Below are positions 37,801 to 43,190 of a DNA stretch of 64,000 nucleotides, one piece after another. The stretch's first letter is position 1. Each line of letters begins with the position of its first letter. The position numbers and the translations under genes were made by a program. Source of the stretch: Rhynochetos jubatus (Eukaryota > Chordata > Aves > Eurypygiformes > Rhynochetidae); contig CM050648.1 of the NCBI GenBank assembly GCA_027574665.1, positions 137,516,175 to 137,580,174 on the forward strand. Reading direction: 5' to 3'. Under the pieces are notes generated by a model, which ran no database searches, was not told the origin of the DNA, and worked only from the letters and a program-made list of their open reading frames with translations.

Positions 37801-40059
37801 GCATGCTACTGTTTGGGGACCTTTTTTGGCTTGGTTGTCCAGTCAGGAGGGGAAGGAGCAGCCTGTGCAGCTCCTTGGCACAGGTTGTCAGCACTGCAGT
37901 CCTGCCTGGCTCAGTCAGTGCTGACTGCCTAGCTCAGTCCTCAGCCTTCTGGGCTTTTTGACCTTAGGGTTTCATACCTTTCTGTGGTGGCGTTTTCTGT
38001 CTTGGAATCTTCGTGCTTTGACTGATGCTGCTCCGGCAATGCTGCAGCAAACTTCTGCCTTCCTTAACCTCAGTGCAGGCTGACAGCTCGCTCCTGGCAG
38101 TCTTGGCCAAGGGTGCACAGCTGTCCCGTCTCAGAGTTGGACCTGGGATGTAGGCAGCCAGACTGGGGGTGGGGGAGCTTACAGCAGGGAAAAACAGGGT
38201 TATGCTATCAAGAAACCAAATTCAGTAATTATTCCATGTTTTTATTCTGGATTCTTTATCTAAAGTCCCTGAAGCTAGGCCTGCCTTTTTCTTTTCCCTA
38301 AAACCTTTTTGAAGAAAGAGGCAATCTGTTTATTATCATCTCTTTCTTATCGTGGTGTTTTCTTTTGTGTAAAAACTTCTGCGTTTTGAATATTTTTTTC
38401 TGATTGTACTTTGGTTTATGTGTTGGAAAAAACCCCAAACCCTCCCCTTTCATTAATAAGAATAAATATGTAAAAATATAGCCTCAACAGTCTTTCGTAA
38501 CATTTTTACATTTTTCGAAAGCTAATTGTATTTACAGCATGTCACCACTACTTAAGACTCAAATGTGTGTTTGAAAAACACATCTAGACAGACTTAATTA
38601 AAGTCCACTACTGTTGTACTTTGCACAGCTTGAGGAAATAACTGGAGCAGACAGACAATCTATAGTAATTGGGTTGTCATGCAAAACAAAACACCCTAAA
38701 AATAGCTATATTATACATTCTGGAGATTAAGCATGCATAAACGTAGGGAATAAATGACAGTTCCAAATTCTAGTAATTTGTAAATTTTTAAAAAATCATT
38801 TTCATTAAAAGAAAATACATTCTGATACACTTAGTGCCCCTGCCAAAATTTATATTTAGACTTCTTACACTGGGGGGGGGGCAAAGTACAGAGAAGTGAA
38901 CAAATCAGACTAGATCAACAAGGAAATTTAAGATTCCCTTCAGCACAGATGACTTGGAAATGCCCAGCTGTAGCCAATATAAAAATTCCTTCGTATTTAT
39001 AAGCAAACACAATGTAAAGCCTATTTTTATGTCATTTCAGTTTAATCTGCAAATCAAAGCCTCGTGATGCAATTGTTCCTACATGGTATGAGAAGCCATA
39101 TGCATGGAATCAGGTAGGGGTATAGATGACGGTTTGGGTGGGTTCAGTTGTGTTCTGGGTAGCTGTGCTTTCAGGTGGCTTTTTGCTTTTAAGCAGACAG
39201 AAACGTGGCTCCCTTTAGAATGCCTGTGGTGGGCTCGGATAGGAGGGCAGTCATCTTAAAGTCTGGGAGGGTTTTGTAAAGCTGAAAAGTCTGGCTTCCT
39301 ACCCTGTTAGCAACCTTACCTTTCTGCAAGGGCCTCTGCAGGCAACTAGATTTCCTGATGAGCAAGTGCATTTTCTTAATTAAAAGGGGGAGAGGAATTA
39401 GTGAGTGCAGGACTAAGATTTCTACACACACCCTCCCTGTGCCTCTCCTGCCCTGAGGCATATAAATGAGGGTTGGGTCTCCTTGACGAGGCTGACAACA
39501 GTGAGTGAGCAGCAAGGGCACGCATGTCTAGTGGGCATTCGCTGAGGGGGTAGTGTGTCGTGATACACTGCCTTAAGCCTGTTTTCATGTTCCAAATTCA
39601 GTTCTCCCTGGAATTACGAAAATAATCTCTTGCTGGGTTATACTGGTGTTTAGCGTTTTATCACAAATCAGTGTATAGGCCCTGGGTCAGCATTTTCCCC
39701 ATTGTACCTGAAGTCAGGACATCTTTCTTACATCATCACGTAAAATACTACCTGCAGTGCTTTGGAACCGATGTGGAACAGGATTCTGACTCGGGCAAAC
39801 CGTGAGATTCAGCGTTTAATAGCGCTGGCTCTTCCTTTGACATGTGTAGCACGGGGCCGAAATGCCCATGTGATCTGAAACTTTGACAACTCTTCCTCAA
39901 CTGTTACAGAGGAAACCAGTCTTAAGAATGCGTTTTGACTCTCATCTTGCTTCTTCTCATTAGGTGGATTCTCAGCGTCTCATTGACCAGTCTGAAAAGC
40001 AGCACGAAAGAGGCGATGGTCTTTTCCAGCTACATAACCTTGTTTTGTTGAATGTTTAA
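2257..40059 (+). CDS. TDRD9: TDRD9, 29 coding exons, 5' part outside window
   Basis: Tudor domain-containing protein 9 is an ATP-dependent DExH helicase of the germline piRNA pathway; in mouse it works with PIWIL4 in silencing retrotransposons, in nuage-type granules and the nucleus. The 29 exons join into 3,108 nt, giving 1,035 residues and a stop, with all GT-AG sites in phase. The human protein is nearly 1,400 residues, so about a quarter at the N-terminus is missing. Layout in window residues: RecA2 with motif V (S105 to about V121, core TNIAESS) and motif VI (QRKGRAGR, 153-160); HA2 winged-helix and ratchet region (about 190-330); RRM-like segment (about 402-525); extended Tudor (about 567-754) with core FFVDYGN; C-terminal region to residue 1,035. 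No stop or frameshift was seen, so the gene looks functional. Recognition is from family knowledge, not a search. Confidence 0.96.
2361..3900 (+). other. TDRD9 intron 1 (window numbering)
   Basis: AT-rich, single-copy looking sequence with nothing recognised. Confidence 0.6.
3901..3959 (+). CDS. TDRD9: TDRD9 window exon 2
   Basis: Residues 35-54, ending GSVLVFLPG, the first strand of the RecA2 lobe in DEAH/RHA helicases. Acceptor ttgttag, donor gtgagt. Confidence 0.94.
4445..4511. repeat. Short local repeat of a TTTAAACAGTAA-type unit
   Basis: The words gtcaactttaaacag and aaacagtaaac recur within 67 bases, once with an inverted gtttac next to gtaaac. It is a small low-complexity duplication with no visible role. 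Confidence 0.6.
5955..6205 (+). mobile_element. CR1 ORF2 fragment (region between endonuclease and reverse transcriptase)
   Basis: In one plus frame this reads [20 protein letters not shown] and then LELNMARD and GFYRYY, which is the conserved linker between the endonuclease and RT domains of avian CR1. The part before it (QWKQGQ) is in another frame, so the copy is frameshifted. It is an old LINE fragment in the same orientation as TDRD9. Confidence 0.85.
7802..7856 (+). CDS. TDRD9: TDRD9 window exon 3
   Basis: A 55-nt exon coding residues 54-73 ([15 protein letters not shown]). Acceptor ccccag, donor gtaagt. It is missed by simple ORF finding and was placed by phase and by homology to the helicase lobe. 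The intron after it is almost filled by an LTR. Confidence 0.93.
7885..8432 (+). mobile_element. Avian ERVL-type solo LTR, 3' truncated, sense to TDRD9
   Basis: It starts tgtgcaggttttggctgggg and follows the known avian ERVL LTR in order: ggggacacagccaggacagc, a TATA box in cagcatataaagctggggg (about 8170-8188), and the end-of-R stretch cctattaaactgtctttatc. It stops near catcctgctgag, so roughly the last 50 bases of a usual LTR are missing. It fills about 550 of the 657 bases of intron 3. No internal retroviral sequence is attached. Confidence 0.88.
8514..8598 (+). CDS. TDRD9: TDRD9 window exon 4
   Basis: Residues 73-101 with YPLHS and EEQNNVF, the conserved stretch before motif V in DEAH/RHA helicases, ending VPGYRK. 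Acceptor ttcttcag, donor gtaaat. Confidence 0.95.
9288..9345 (+). CDS. TDRD9: TDRD9 window exon 5 (helicase motif V)
   Basis: Residues 102-120: [19 protein letters not shown]. This is helicase motif V (STNIAESS), which couples RNA contact to ATP hydrolysis. Acceptor actcag, donor gtaagt. Confidence 0.97.
9965..10069 (+). CDS. TDRD9: TDRD9 window exon 6
   Basis: Residues 121-155, from [14 protein letters not shown] to the first half of motif VI (NQRK). The motif is split by the next intron after the first base of a glycine codon. Acceptor attgcag, donor gtaaga. Confidence 0.97.
11309..11406 (+). CDS. TDRD9: TDRD9 window exon 7 (helicase motif VI)
   Basis: Residues 156-188, completing motif VI as [15 protein letters not shown]. 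The arginine finger residues are intact. It ends IPEIL. Acceptor ttaacag, donor gtaaga. Confidence 0.97.
11731..11862 (+). CDS. TDRD9: TDRD9 window exon 8 (start of HA2 region)
   Basis: Residues 189-232, including [18 protein letters not shown], the winged-helix to HA2 transition of DEAH/RHA helicases. Acceptor catttag, donor gtaggc. Confidence 0.95.
12582..12744 (+). CDS. TDRD9: TDRD9 window exon 9 (HA2)
   Basis: Residues 233-286 with [14 protein letters not shown] and [17 protein letters not shown], the signature of the HA2 ratchet domain. Acceptor tttctag, donor gtaact. Confidence 0.96.
12826..12889 (+). CDS. TDRD9: TDRD9 window exon 10 (HA2)
   Basis: Residues 287-307 ([15 protein letters not shown]), the conserved HA2 end. 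The donor is gtatta at 12890. A longer ORF runs into the intron, but the homologous sequence continues at 13381 with matching phase. Confidence 0.93.
13381..13444 (+). CDS. TDRD9: TDRD9 window exon 11
   Basis: Residues 308-329, with [14 protein letters not shown], the common SDH-type helix of DEAH/RHA helicases. Acceptor tttccag, donor gtaagt. Confidence 0.94.
14272..14298. repeat. Perfect 11-bp inverted repeat, 5-nt loop
   Basis: Stem gtgctgggctg pairs with cagcccagcac around the loop ctggg. It is GC-rich in an AT-rich intron. It could fold as DNA or RNA; no function is implied. Confidence 0.7.
16029..16145 (-). mobile_element. CR1 3' end fragment (antisense)
   Basis: Starts agaatcattaaataattaag, then ggctggaaaggacatc and agtccag, the reverse of a CR1 3' tail. 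Divergent from the younger CR1 copies further downstream. Confidence 0.7.
16150..16250 (+). mobile_element. CR1 3' end fragment (sense)
   Basis: Contains gatctggagaagtctcttcc, then aacctaaattactgtgattc, the sense CR1 3' tail. With the preceding antisense copy it forms a convergent pair. Confidence 0.65.
16445..16489 (+). CDS. TDRD9: TDRD9 window exon 12
   Basis: A 45-nt exon, residues 330-344 ([15 protein letters not shown]). Acceptor tttttag, donor gttagt. Placed by phase 0 on both sides and by family sequence. Confidence 0.88.
16820..16856. repeat. (AC)n microsatellite, about 18 units
   Basis: Uninterrupted AC dinucleotides over 37 bases in the intron between window exons 12 and 13. ORFs through it are artefacts. 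Confidence 0.97.
17424..17477 (+). CDS. TDRD9: TDRD9 window exon 13
   Basis: A 54-nt exon, residues 345-362 ([18 protein letters not shown]). Acceptor ttccag, donor gtacaa. Phase 0 on both sides. Confidence 0.88.
17478..19411 (+). other. TDRD9 intron 13
   Basis: Unrecognised intronic sequence of about 1.9 kb with a T-run near 17627-17639. No exon or repeat seen. Confidence 0.55.
19412..19528 (+). CDS. TDRD9: TDRD9 window exon 14
   Basis: Residues 363-401, a helical segment ending [11 protein letters not shown] that leads into the OB-fold/RRM-like region. Acceptor atttcag, donor gtaatg. Confidence 0.94.
19529..20513 (+). other. TDRD9 intron 14
   Basis: AT-rich intron of about 1 kb. Nothing recognised apart from a short G-rich run near 19966-19980. 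Confidence 0.55.
20514..20621 (+). CDS. TDRD9: TDRD9 window exon 15
   Basis: Residues 402-437, starting [24 protein letters not shown] is the conserved OB-fold entry of this helicase family. Acceptor gttcag, donor gtatgt. Confidence 0.96.
20622..23706 (+). other. TDRD9 intron 15
   Basis: About 3.1 kb. The first 1.9 kb is unrecognised; 22535-22705 is an old CR1 end; 22740-23400 is more GC-rich and looks like further old transposon sequence that I cannot name. Confidence 0.5.
22535..22705 (-). mobile_element. Ancient CR1 3' region (antisense)
   Basis: The order aatttggaagagatctcatg, then tcatctagtctgataaagtc and later tctggaaaaagctatgagga is that of an antisense CR1 3' UTR and ORF2 end, strongly diverged. 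Boundaries are approximate. Confidence 0.5.
23707..23807 (+). CDS. TDRD9: TDRD9 window exon 16 (RRM-like)
   Basis: Residues 438-471, [20 protein letters not shown] then [10 protein letters not shown]. The order resembles RNP2, helix 1 and strand 2 of an RRM-like fold. Acceptor taacag, donor gtaagt. Confidence 0.95.
24538..24711 (+). CDS. TDRD9: TDRD9 window exon 17 (RRM-like)
   Basis: Residues 471-529, starting [10 protein letters not shown], the RNP1-like strand, then [18 protein letters not shown]. Acceptor gaacag, donor gtaatt. Confidence 0.95.
24803..24896 (-). mobile_element. CR1 3' tail fragment (antisense)
   Basis: Reads catagaatcacagaacggtt, then gttggaagggacctt, ccagttccaacccccctgcc and atgggcagggaca. 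It is the last roughly 95 bases of CR1, 5' truncated, in intron 17. Confidence 0.93.
25534..25645 (+). CDS. TDRD9: TDRD9 window exon 18
   Basis: Residues 529-566, the linker before the Tudor region ([17 protein letters not shown]), ending LLSIKITE. Acceptor ttttag, donor gtagga. Confidence 0.94.
25646..26970 (+). other. TDRD9 intron 18
   Basis: AT-rich intron, nothing recognised. Confidence 0.55.
26971..27183 (+). CDS. TDRD9: TDRD9 window exon 19 (extended Tudor, first part)
   Basis: Residues 567-637. [11 protein letters not shown] opens the extended Tudor domain (SN-like half) and YCRARILYV with DFAE is the first part of the Tudor barrel. Acceptor ttttag, donor gtacgg. Confidence 0.97.
27184..28564 (+). 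other. TDRD9 intron 19, 5' part
   Basis: Unrecognised sequence, pyrimidine-rich on the plus strand around 27,540-27,840. A CR1 end follows it. Confidence 0.5.
28565..29022 (+). mobile_element. CR1 3' end, sense to TDRD9
   Basis: About 460 bases of CR1: it runs from ccagaggaggccacgaagat through gacatcaggaagaaattctt and ggttgcccagagaagctgtg to the tail ggtcccttccaacccaaacc. It is 5' truncated and well preserved, so relatively young. Confidence 0.95.
29337..29426 (+). CDS. TDRD9: TDRD9 window exon 20 (Tudor core)
   Basis: Residues 638-667 with [11 protein letters not shown], the classic Tudor core. The aromatic and acidic residues expected to bind symmetrically dimethylated arginine of PIWI proteins (F, D, Y, N) are present. 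Acceptor ttccag, donor gtaggg. Confidence 0.97.
29427..30434 (+). other. TDRD9 intron 20, 5' part
   Basis: About 1 kb of unrecognised sequence before a CR1 end. Confidence 0.5.
30440..30642 (+). mobile_element. CR1 3' end fragment
   Basis: About 200 bases: ttcagagggtggtgagacac, then gaagctgtggatgtcccatc and the tail ccttccaaccaaaaccatcc. 5' truncated. Confidence 0.93.
30646..31422 (+). other. TDRD9 intron 20, 3' part
   Basis: AT-rich, nothing recognised. Confidence 0.5.
31423..31683 (+). CDS. TDRD9: TDRD9 window exon 21 (extended Tudor, SN-like half)
   Basis: The largest exon, residues 668-754. It has [13 protein letters not shown], then [18 protein letters not shown] and [19 protein letters not shown] sequence (here [15 protein letters not shown]), the SN-like half of an extended Tudor domain. 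Acceptor gctctag, donor gtatgt. Confidence 0.97.
32144..32293 (+). CDS. TDRD9: TDRD9 window exon 22
   Basis: Residues 755-804, a charged linker after the Tudor domain with [17 protein letters not shown]. Acceptor tatgtag, donor gtaact. Confidence 0.92.
32294..33348 (+). other. TDRD9 intron 22
   Basis: About 1 kb with nothing recognised. A short ORF at 32372-32674 has no recognisable domain. Confidence 0.5.
33349..33419 (+). CDS. TDRD9: TDRD9 window exon 23
   Basis: Residues 805-828, [17 protein letters not shown] then [16 protein letters not shown] is conserved among TDRD9 proteins. The acceptor ttgaag is a weak match, the donor is gtatga. Confidence 0.92.
33822..33931 (+). CDS. TDRD9: TDRD9 window exon 24
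   Basis: Residues 828-864, with [19 protein letters not shown] and [12 protein letters not shown]. Acceptor ccccag, donor gtaatg. Confidence 0.94.
34098..34194 (+). CDS. TDRD9: TDRD9 window exon 25
   Basis: Residues 865-897, [20 protein letters not shown] then FAPAVEL, a well-conserved TDRD9 C-terminal block. Acceptor tgacag, donor gtattc. Confidence 0.94.
34722..34860 (+). CDS. TDRD9: TDRD9 window exon 26
   Basis: Residues 897-943, [16 protein letters not shown] then [19 protein letters not shown]. Acceptor gtatag, donor gtacaa. Confidence 0.95.
34861..35951 (+). other. TDRD9 intron 26
   Basis: Unrecognised. From about 35,150 the sequence is less AT-rich than the neighbouring introns and carries a 97-codon plus-strand ORF at 35143-35436 without a known domain. 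Confidence 0.5.
35952..36061 (+). CDS. TDRD9: TDRD9 window exon 27
   Basis: Residues 944-980, [16 protein letters not shown] then a Gln/Glu-rich helix ending VRQKLLR. Acceptor cttacag, donor gtaata. Confidence 0.92.
36062..39040 (+). other. TDRD9 intron 27
   Basis: A 3-kb intron. The part from about 36,300 to 38,200 is clearly more GC-rich than the rest, with several overlapping ORFs on both strands that look like composition artefacts. A G-run sits at 38873-38881. No repeat family recognised. Confidence 0.5.
39041..39113 (+). CDS. TDRD9: TDRD9 window exon 28
   Basis: Residues 980-1,004, [20 protein letters not shown] then AWNQ; WYEKPYxWNQ is the conserved TDRD9 tail. Acceptor atttcag, donor gtaggg. 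Confidence 0.94.
39114..39963 (+). other. TDRD9 intron 28
   Basis: Unrecognised intronic sequence between the last two coding exons. Confidence 0.5.
39964..40059 (+). CDS. TDRD9: TDRD9 window exon 29 (last, with stop)
   Basis: Residues 1,005-1,035 and TAA at 40057-40059. The end [14 protein letters not shown] matches the usual TDRD9 C-terminus. Acceptor cattag. Confidence 0.94.
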   Translation: MDSQRLIDQSEKQHERGDGLFQLHNLVLLNV

Positions 40060-40856
40060 GTATTTCTAGAAGTCTTTCAGAGAGGGAGGTGTTACAACTA
40101 GTCTGAAAGTTACTTCTGGCTTCTTGGGCACTTGTTCTGCAGGACTGTTCCTTAAGGTTAGTGTCAGTGGACTGAAATACAGTTTGGAATGTGTTAATGT
40201 TTGGGTTTTCTTAAAGCGAATGTTTGCTGACCTAGAGAAGACTTGAGTTTCTTCGTAAAACAAACTGACTAAGAGCAGGATGCAGTTGTCATCTGGATGC
40301 TACTTGTGAGCAGAGTTACCACAAGGTGCGTGAAAGACACAGCAAACCTAGGTGCAGTTGTTCGTTTTCTGTCTAAAAGCTCATTAGCCATGGGGCATGA
40401 GTTTTCCTCTTTAACTGCAAGTTGCATTTTCCTATTTTCTGTGTGATTAGTTTTTCAAAAAGCCATACAACAACGGTGTTTGGGTTTTCTTATTGGTTTG
40501 TTTTTTTTTTTATTAAACTAGAGATCAAAGGAAACTGATGATCTAGATTGTGTTGTGATCTAAAATACAACTCCGTATACTGCATACAGTGTTTTCATTA
40601 GGTTTTCTTAATACATGATTTTTTCCCCCTGTATGGCAGAAGAATGCTTTTGAATTACTGATTCATTGCACCTTTGTTTCATCCCTTCCTCTTGTTTTTA
40701 CTTGCGAGTTCTTTAGTCCTAAAGTTGAGGACAGTGGTTTCAGAATAAAATGCAAAAGTGAAACTGTATTTGTCTCTTTTTTTTGTGCAGTCATGTTTAA
40801 TGAAAGCTAAATTTGGTTATTAATGGTATGTGATTGCATTCATGAAATAAATTAAT
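40060..40856 (+). other. TDRD9: TDRD9 3' UTR with two poly(A) signals
   Basis: AT-rich sequence after the stop holds AATAAA at 40744-40749 and again at 40846-40851. Either could end the transcript. A T-run and the first CR1 element follow at 40912, so the 3' UTR is probably about 0.7 to 0.8 kb. The end is inferred from the signals only. Confidence 0.55.
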
Positions 40857-40911
40857 ACAGAAACACGTTACAGAAAAGTATTAGTCTTTTCACTATTCAC
40901 TCAAATGATCT

Positions 40912-41700
40912 GACACAGAACGGTTTGGGTTGGAAGGGACCTTAAAGCCCATCCAGTTCCAACCCCCCTGCCATGGGCAGGGACACCTTCCACTAAACCA
41001 GGTTGCTCAAAGCCTCATCCAGCCTGGCCTTGGACACTTCCAGGGATGGGGCACCCACAGCTTCTCTGGGCAACCTGTCCCAGTGCCTCACCACCCTCTC
41101 TGGGAAGAATTTCTTCCTGATATCTAATTAAATCTCCCCGCTTTTAATTTCAACCCATTCCCCCTTGTCCTGTCACTACAGGCCCTTGTAAAAAGTCCCC
41201 CCCAGCTTCCTTGTCAGCCCCTTCAGGTACTGGAAGGTGCTATAAGGTCTCCCTGGAGCCTTCTCTTCTCCAGGCTGAACAAGCCCAACTCTCCCAGCCT
41301 GTCCCCATAGCAGAGGGGCTGGTCCCAACACTGACCCCTGAGGAATGCCACTCGTCACTGGTCTGCACTCAGACATCGAGCTGTTGACCACAACTCTCTG
41401 AGTGTGACCGAGTGGTCCATCCCTCAAATCCATGCCTCTCCAATTTAGCGACCAGGATGTCGTGCAGGACAGTGCAGACGCTTTGCACAAGCCCAGGTAG
41501 CTGACATCGGTTGCTGTTCCCTTATCCACCAACACCGTAGCCCTGCCATGGGAGGCCACCAGATCCATCAGGCACGATTTGCCCTTGGTGAAGCCAGGTT
41601 GGCTGTCACCCATCAGCTCCTTATTTTCCATGTGCCTTAGCGTGGTTTCCAGGAGGATCATGTAGTATGCAGTCATCCCCTGAAGAACAGCCAGAATCAG
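40912..41700 (-). mobile_element. CR1 with internal deletion (RT fragment joined to 3' end)
   Basis: Minus strand. 40912-41318 is the CR1 3' tail and ORF2 end (the reverse of ggttgggttggaagg-type sequence). 41320-41700 is an RT fragment with GFTKGKSCLMDLVASHGRA and RPVTSGIPQGSVLGP, the template-grip and GxPQGSxLxP motifs of CR1 RT. The frame passes from SVLGP directly into 3'-end sequence, so the catalytic ADD box and the region after it are missing. The RT part is diverged in frame. Confidence 0.88.
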
Positions 41701-42415
41701 CGGCTACCACCATAAGTAGCAGATTTGGGGATGTTTAAACTAAGAAATAACTTTAAGCTGTAGTTAATCAAAGGGGCATAATAGGTAATGTGGGTGGGTT
41801 ACTATAAGCATTTCTTCCTTGTGAATTACAACACATGCTTTCTTTAGGGAGATAGATTTAACAGAAAGGTTGCATCTCCAGTGGCTTGGGCAGGAGTATT
41901 TCTCAGCTGAGTGTTGTATGCACAGGGAATCGTGGATTTCCATACCTCTGGGGACAAATGGAACGGGCAGAATGCCACACCTTTGCTTTGCCTCCCGCGA
42001 TGGGAACTTCTGTAGGGAAAGGTAACTGGGTAATACCAAAAGGCATGATATAAATCATGTAGCTTACTGCGTTTCCTCATGAGCAACACGGCAATTGAGA
42101 GTTGAGAGGAAGGGAATATATTTTCCTATTTTTTTTTTTAATTCCGATTCTCTGGGCAACGTGTCCTGGTCTGTTCCTGTGTGCGTGCTGCCACCTGGTG
42201 CCATTGACGTGCTGCTCGTTCCCCTTTCAACGTGGGCCGTGTAGTGTCTGTTCAAAAGAGCTGCTCTCACGGCTGTGTCCGGATGAAACGGAAGGCTTCT
42301 GGCAGGAGTAGCGGTGCGTTCGAAGCGCTCAGATTGCAGTGTCCTCTCGCCTTGTGCTGAAGAGACTTGGAAGATGCTTTCCTAAACGTCACCCGTTGTA
42401 TCCATAGCTACAGAC
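41701..42415. other. Unrecognised intergenic stretch
   Basis: About 700 bases between two CR1 pieces. No ORF with a known domain, no repeat recognised. Confidence 0.4.
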
Positions 42416-42560
42416 GGGAAACCTGCGAGAGAGCTGGAACTGCTGGGGAGTCCAGCGAAGGGCACTAAGATAAATGGAGCGTTTTTCCCATGAGGAAAGG
42501 CTGAGAGAGCTGGGACTGTCAGCCTGGAGCAGAGAAGGCTCCGGGACAGATCTTAGCAGT
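42416..42560 (+). mobile_element. CR1 3'-region fragment
   Basis: gaggaaaggctgagagagct, then gggactgtcagcctggagca and gagaaggctccgggac are the sense CR1 segment about 300 bases before the CR1 end. It is cut off where the LTR-type sequence begins. Confidence 0.75.
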
Positions 42561-42582
42561 GTACGTGGAAGAGGGAGCCAGG

Positions 42583-42809
42583 TGTGGAGACTGAAGACAC
42601 GGACACCGGCATGATGTGCACCAAGCGAGATTGTTTATTGTTTTACAGCGTGGGTTTTTATAGACTGATTCGGTAATTGTCCACAGCCTAAACCCCTCCC
42701 GGTGTTTTGCAAAACCCGAGGCTGATAACTAACTTTGGTAAGCTTGGCTCTGCAATTGCCTTACAGTGAGCTTACCAAGCCCGTGACTTGAGCCCCTTTG
42801 GCGTCAACA
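42583..42809 (-). mobile_element. Putative short solo LTR of an avian endogenous retrovirus
   Basis: On the minus strand it begins tgttgacgccaaaggggctc and ends before ccagg with tgaagac-type sequence reversed at 42583. It carries a TATA box (tataaaaacccacgctg) and a CAATAAA signal shortly after, the order expected for U3, R and U5. It also contains an inverted pair around gcttggtaagctcac and ccaagcttacc. No target-site duplication is evident. The edges and the family are inferred. Confidence 0.6.
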
Positions 42810-42944
42810 TCCTAGTCCTGTGTTTTTAATTCCTCAAGTATCTTGTGAGAACATGACCTTCAGCTCTTTGTGCGGTTCGTGAGAGCCTGGTCCTGAGAAC
42901 CTGACCTGTCCAGCCGGTCCGCAACAGCCAGGGACTTTCCAGCG

Positions 42945-43190
42945 GTGGCAAGGGCAACAGGCACCGGGCACGGGCTGGAGTACAGGAGGCACCGATGGAA
43001 CGTCAGGAAACGCTTTTTCCCTGTGCGGGTGACGGAGCACTGGCACAGTTTGCCCAGGGAGGTTGTGGAGTCTCCACCCCTGGAAATATTCCAAAGCCAT
43101 CTGGACACAGCCCTGGGCAGCGTGGGGGGTTGGAGGAGAAGACCTCCAGGGGTCTTTCCAACCTCAACCTCGGTGTGACGCTCTGACAAA
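42945..43190 (+). mobile_element. CR1 3' end within the left arm
   Basis: Plus-strand reading contains LEYRRHRWNVRKRFFPVRVT, then REVVESPPLEIF, the C-terminus of CR1 ORF2, followed by the 3' UTR with ctttccaacctcaacctcgg. The right arm carries the same element at 54735-54980 on the minus strand. Confidence 0.9.
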
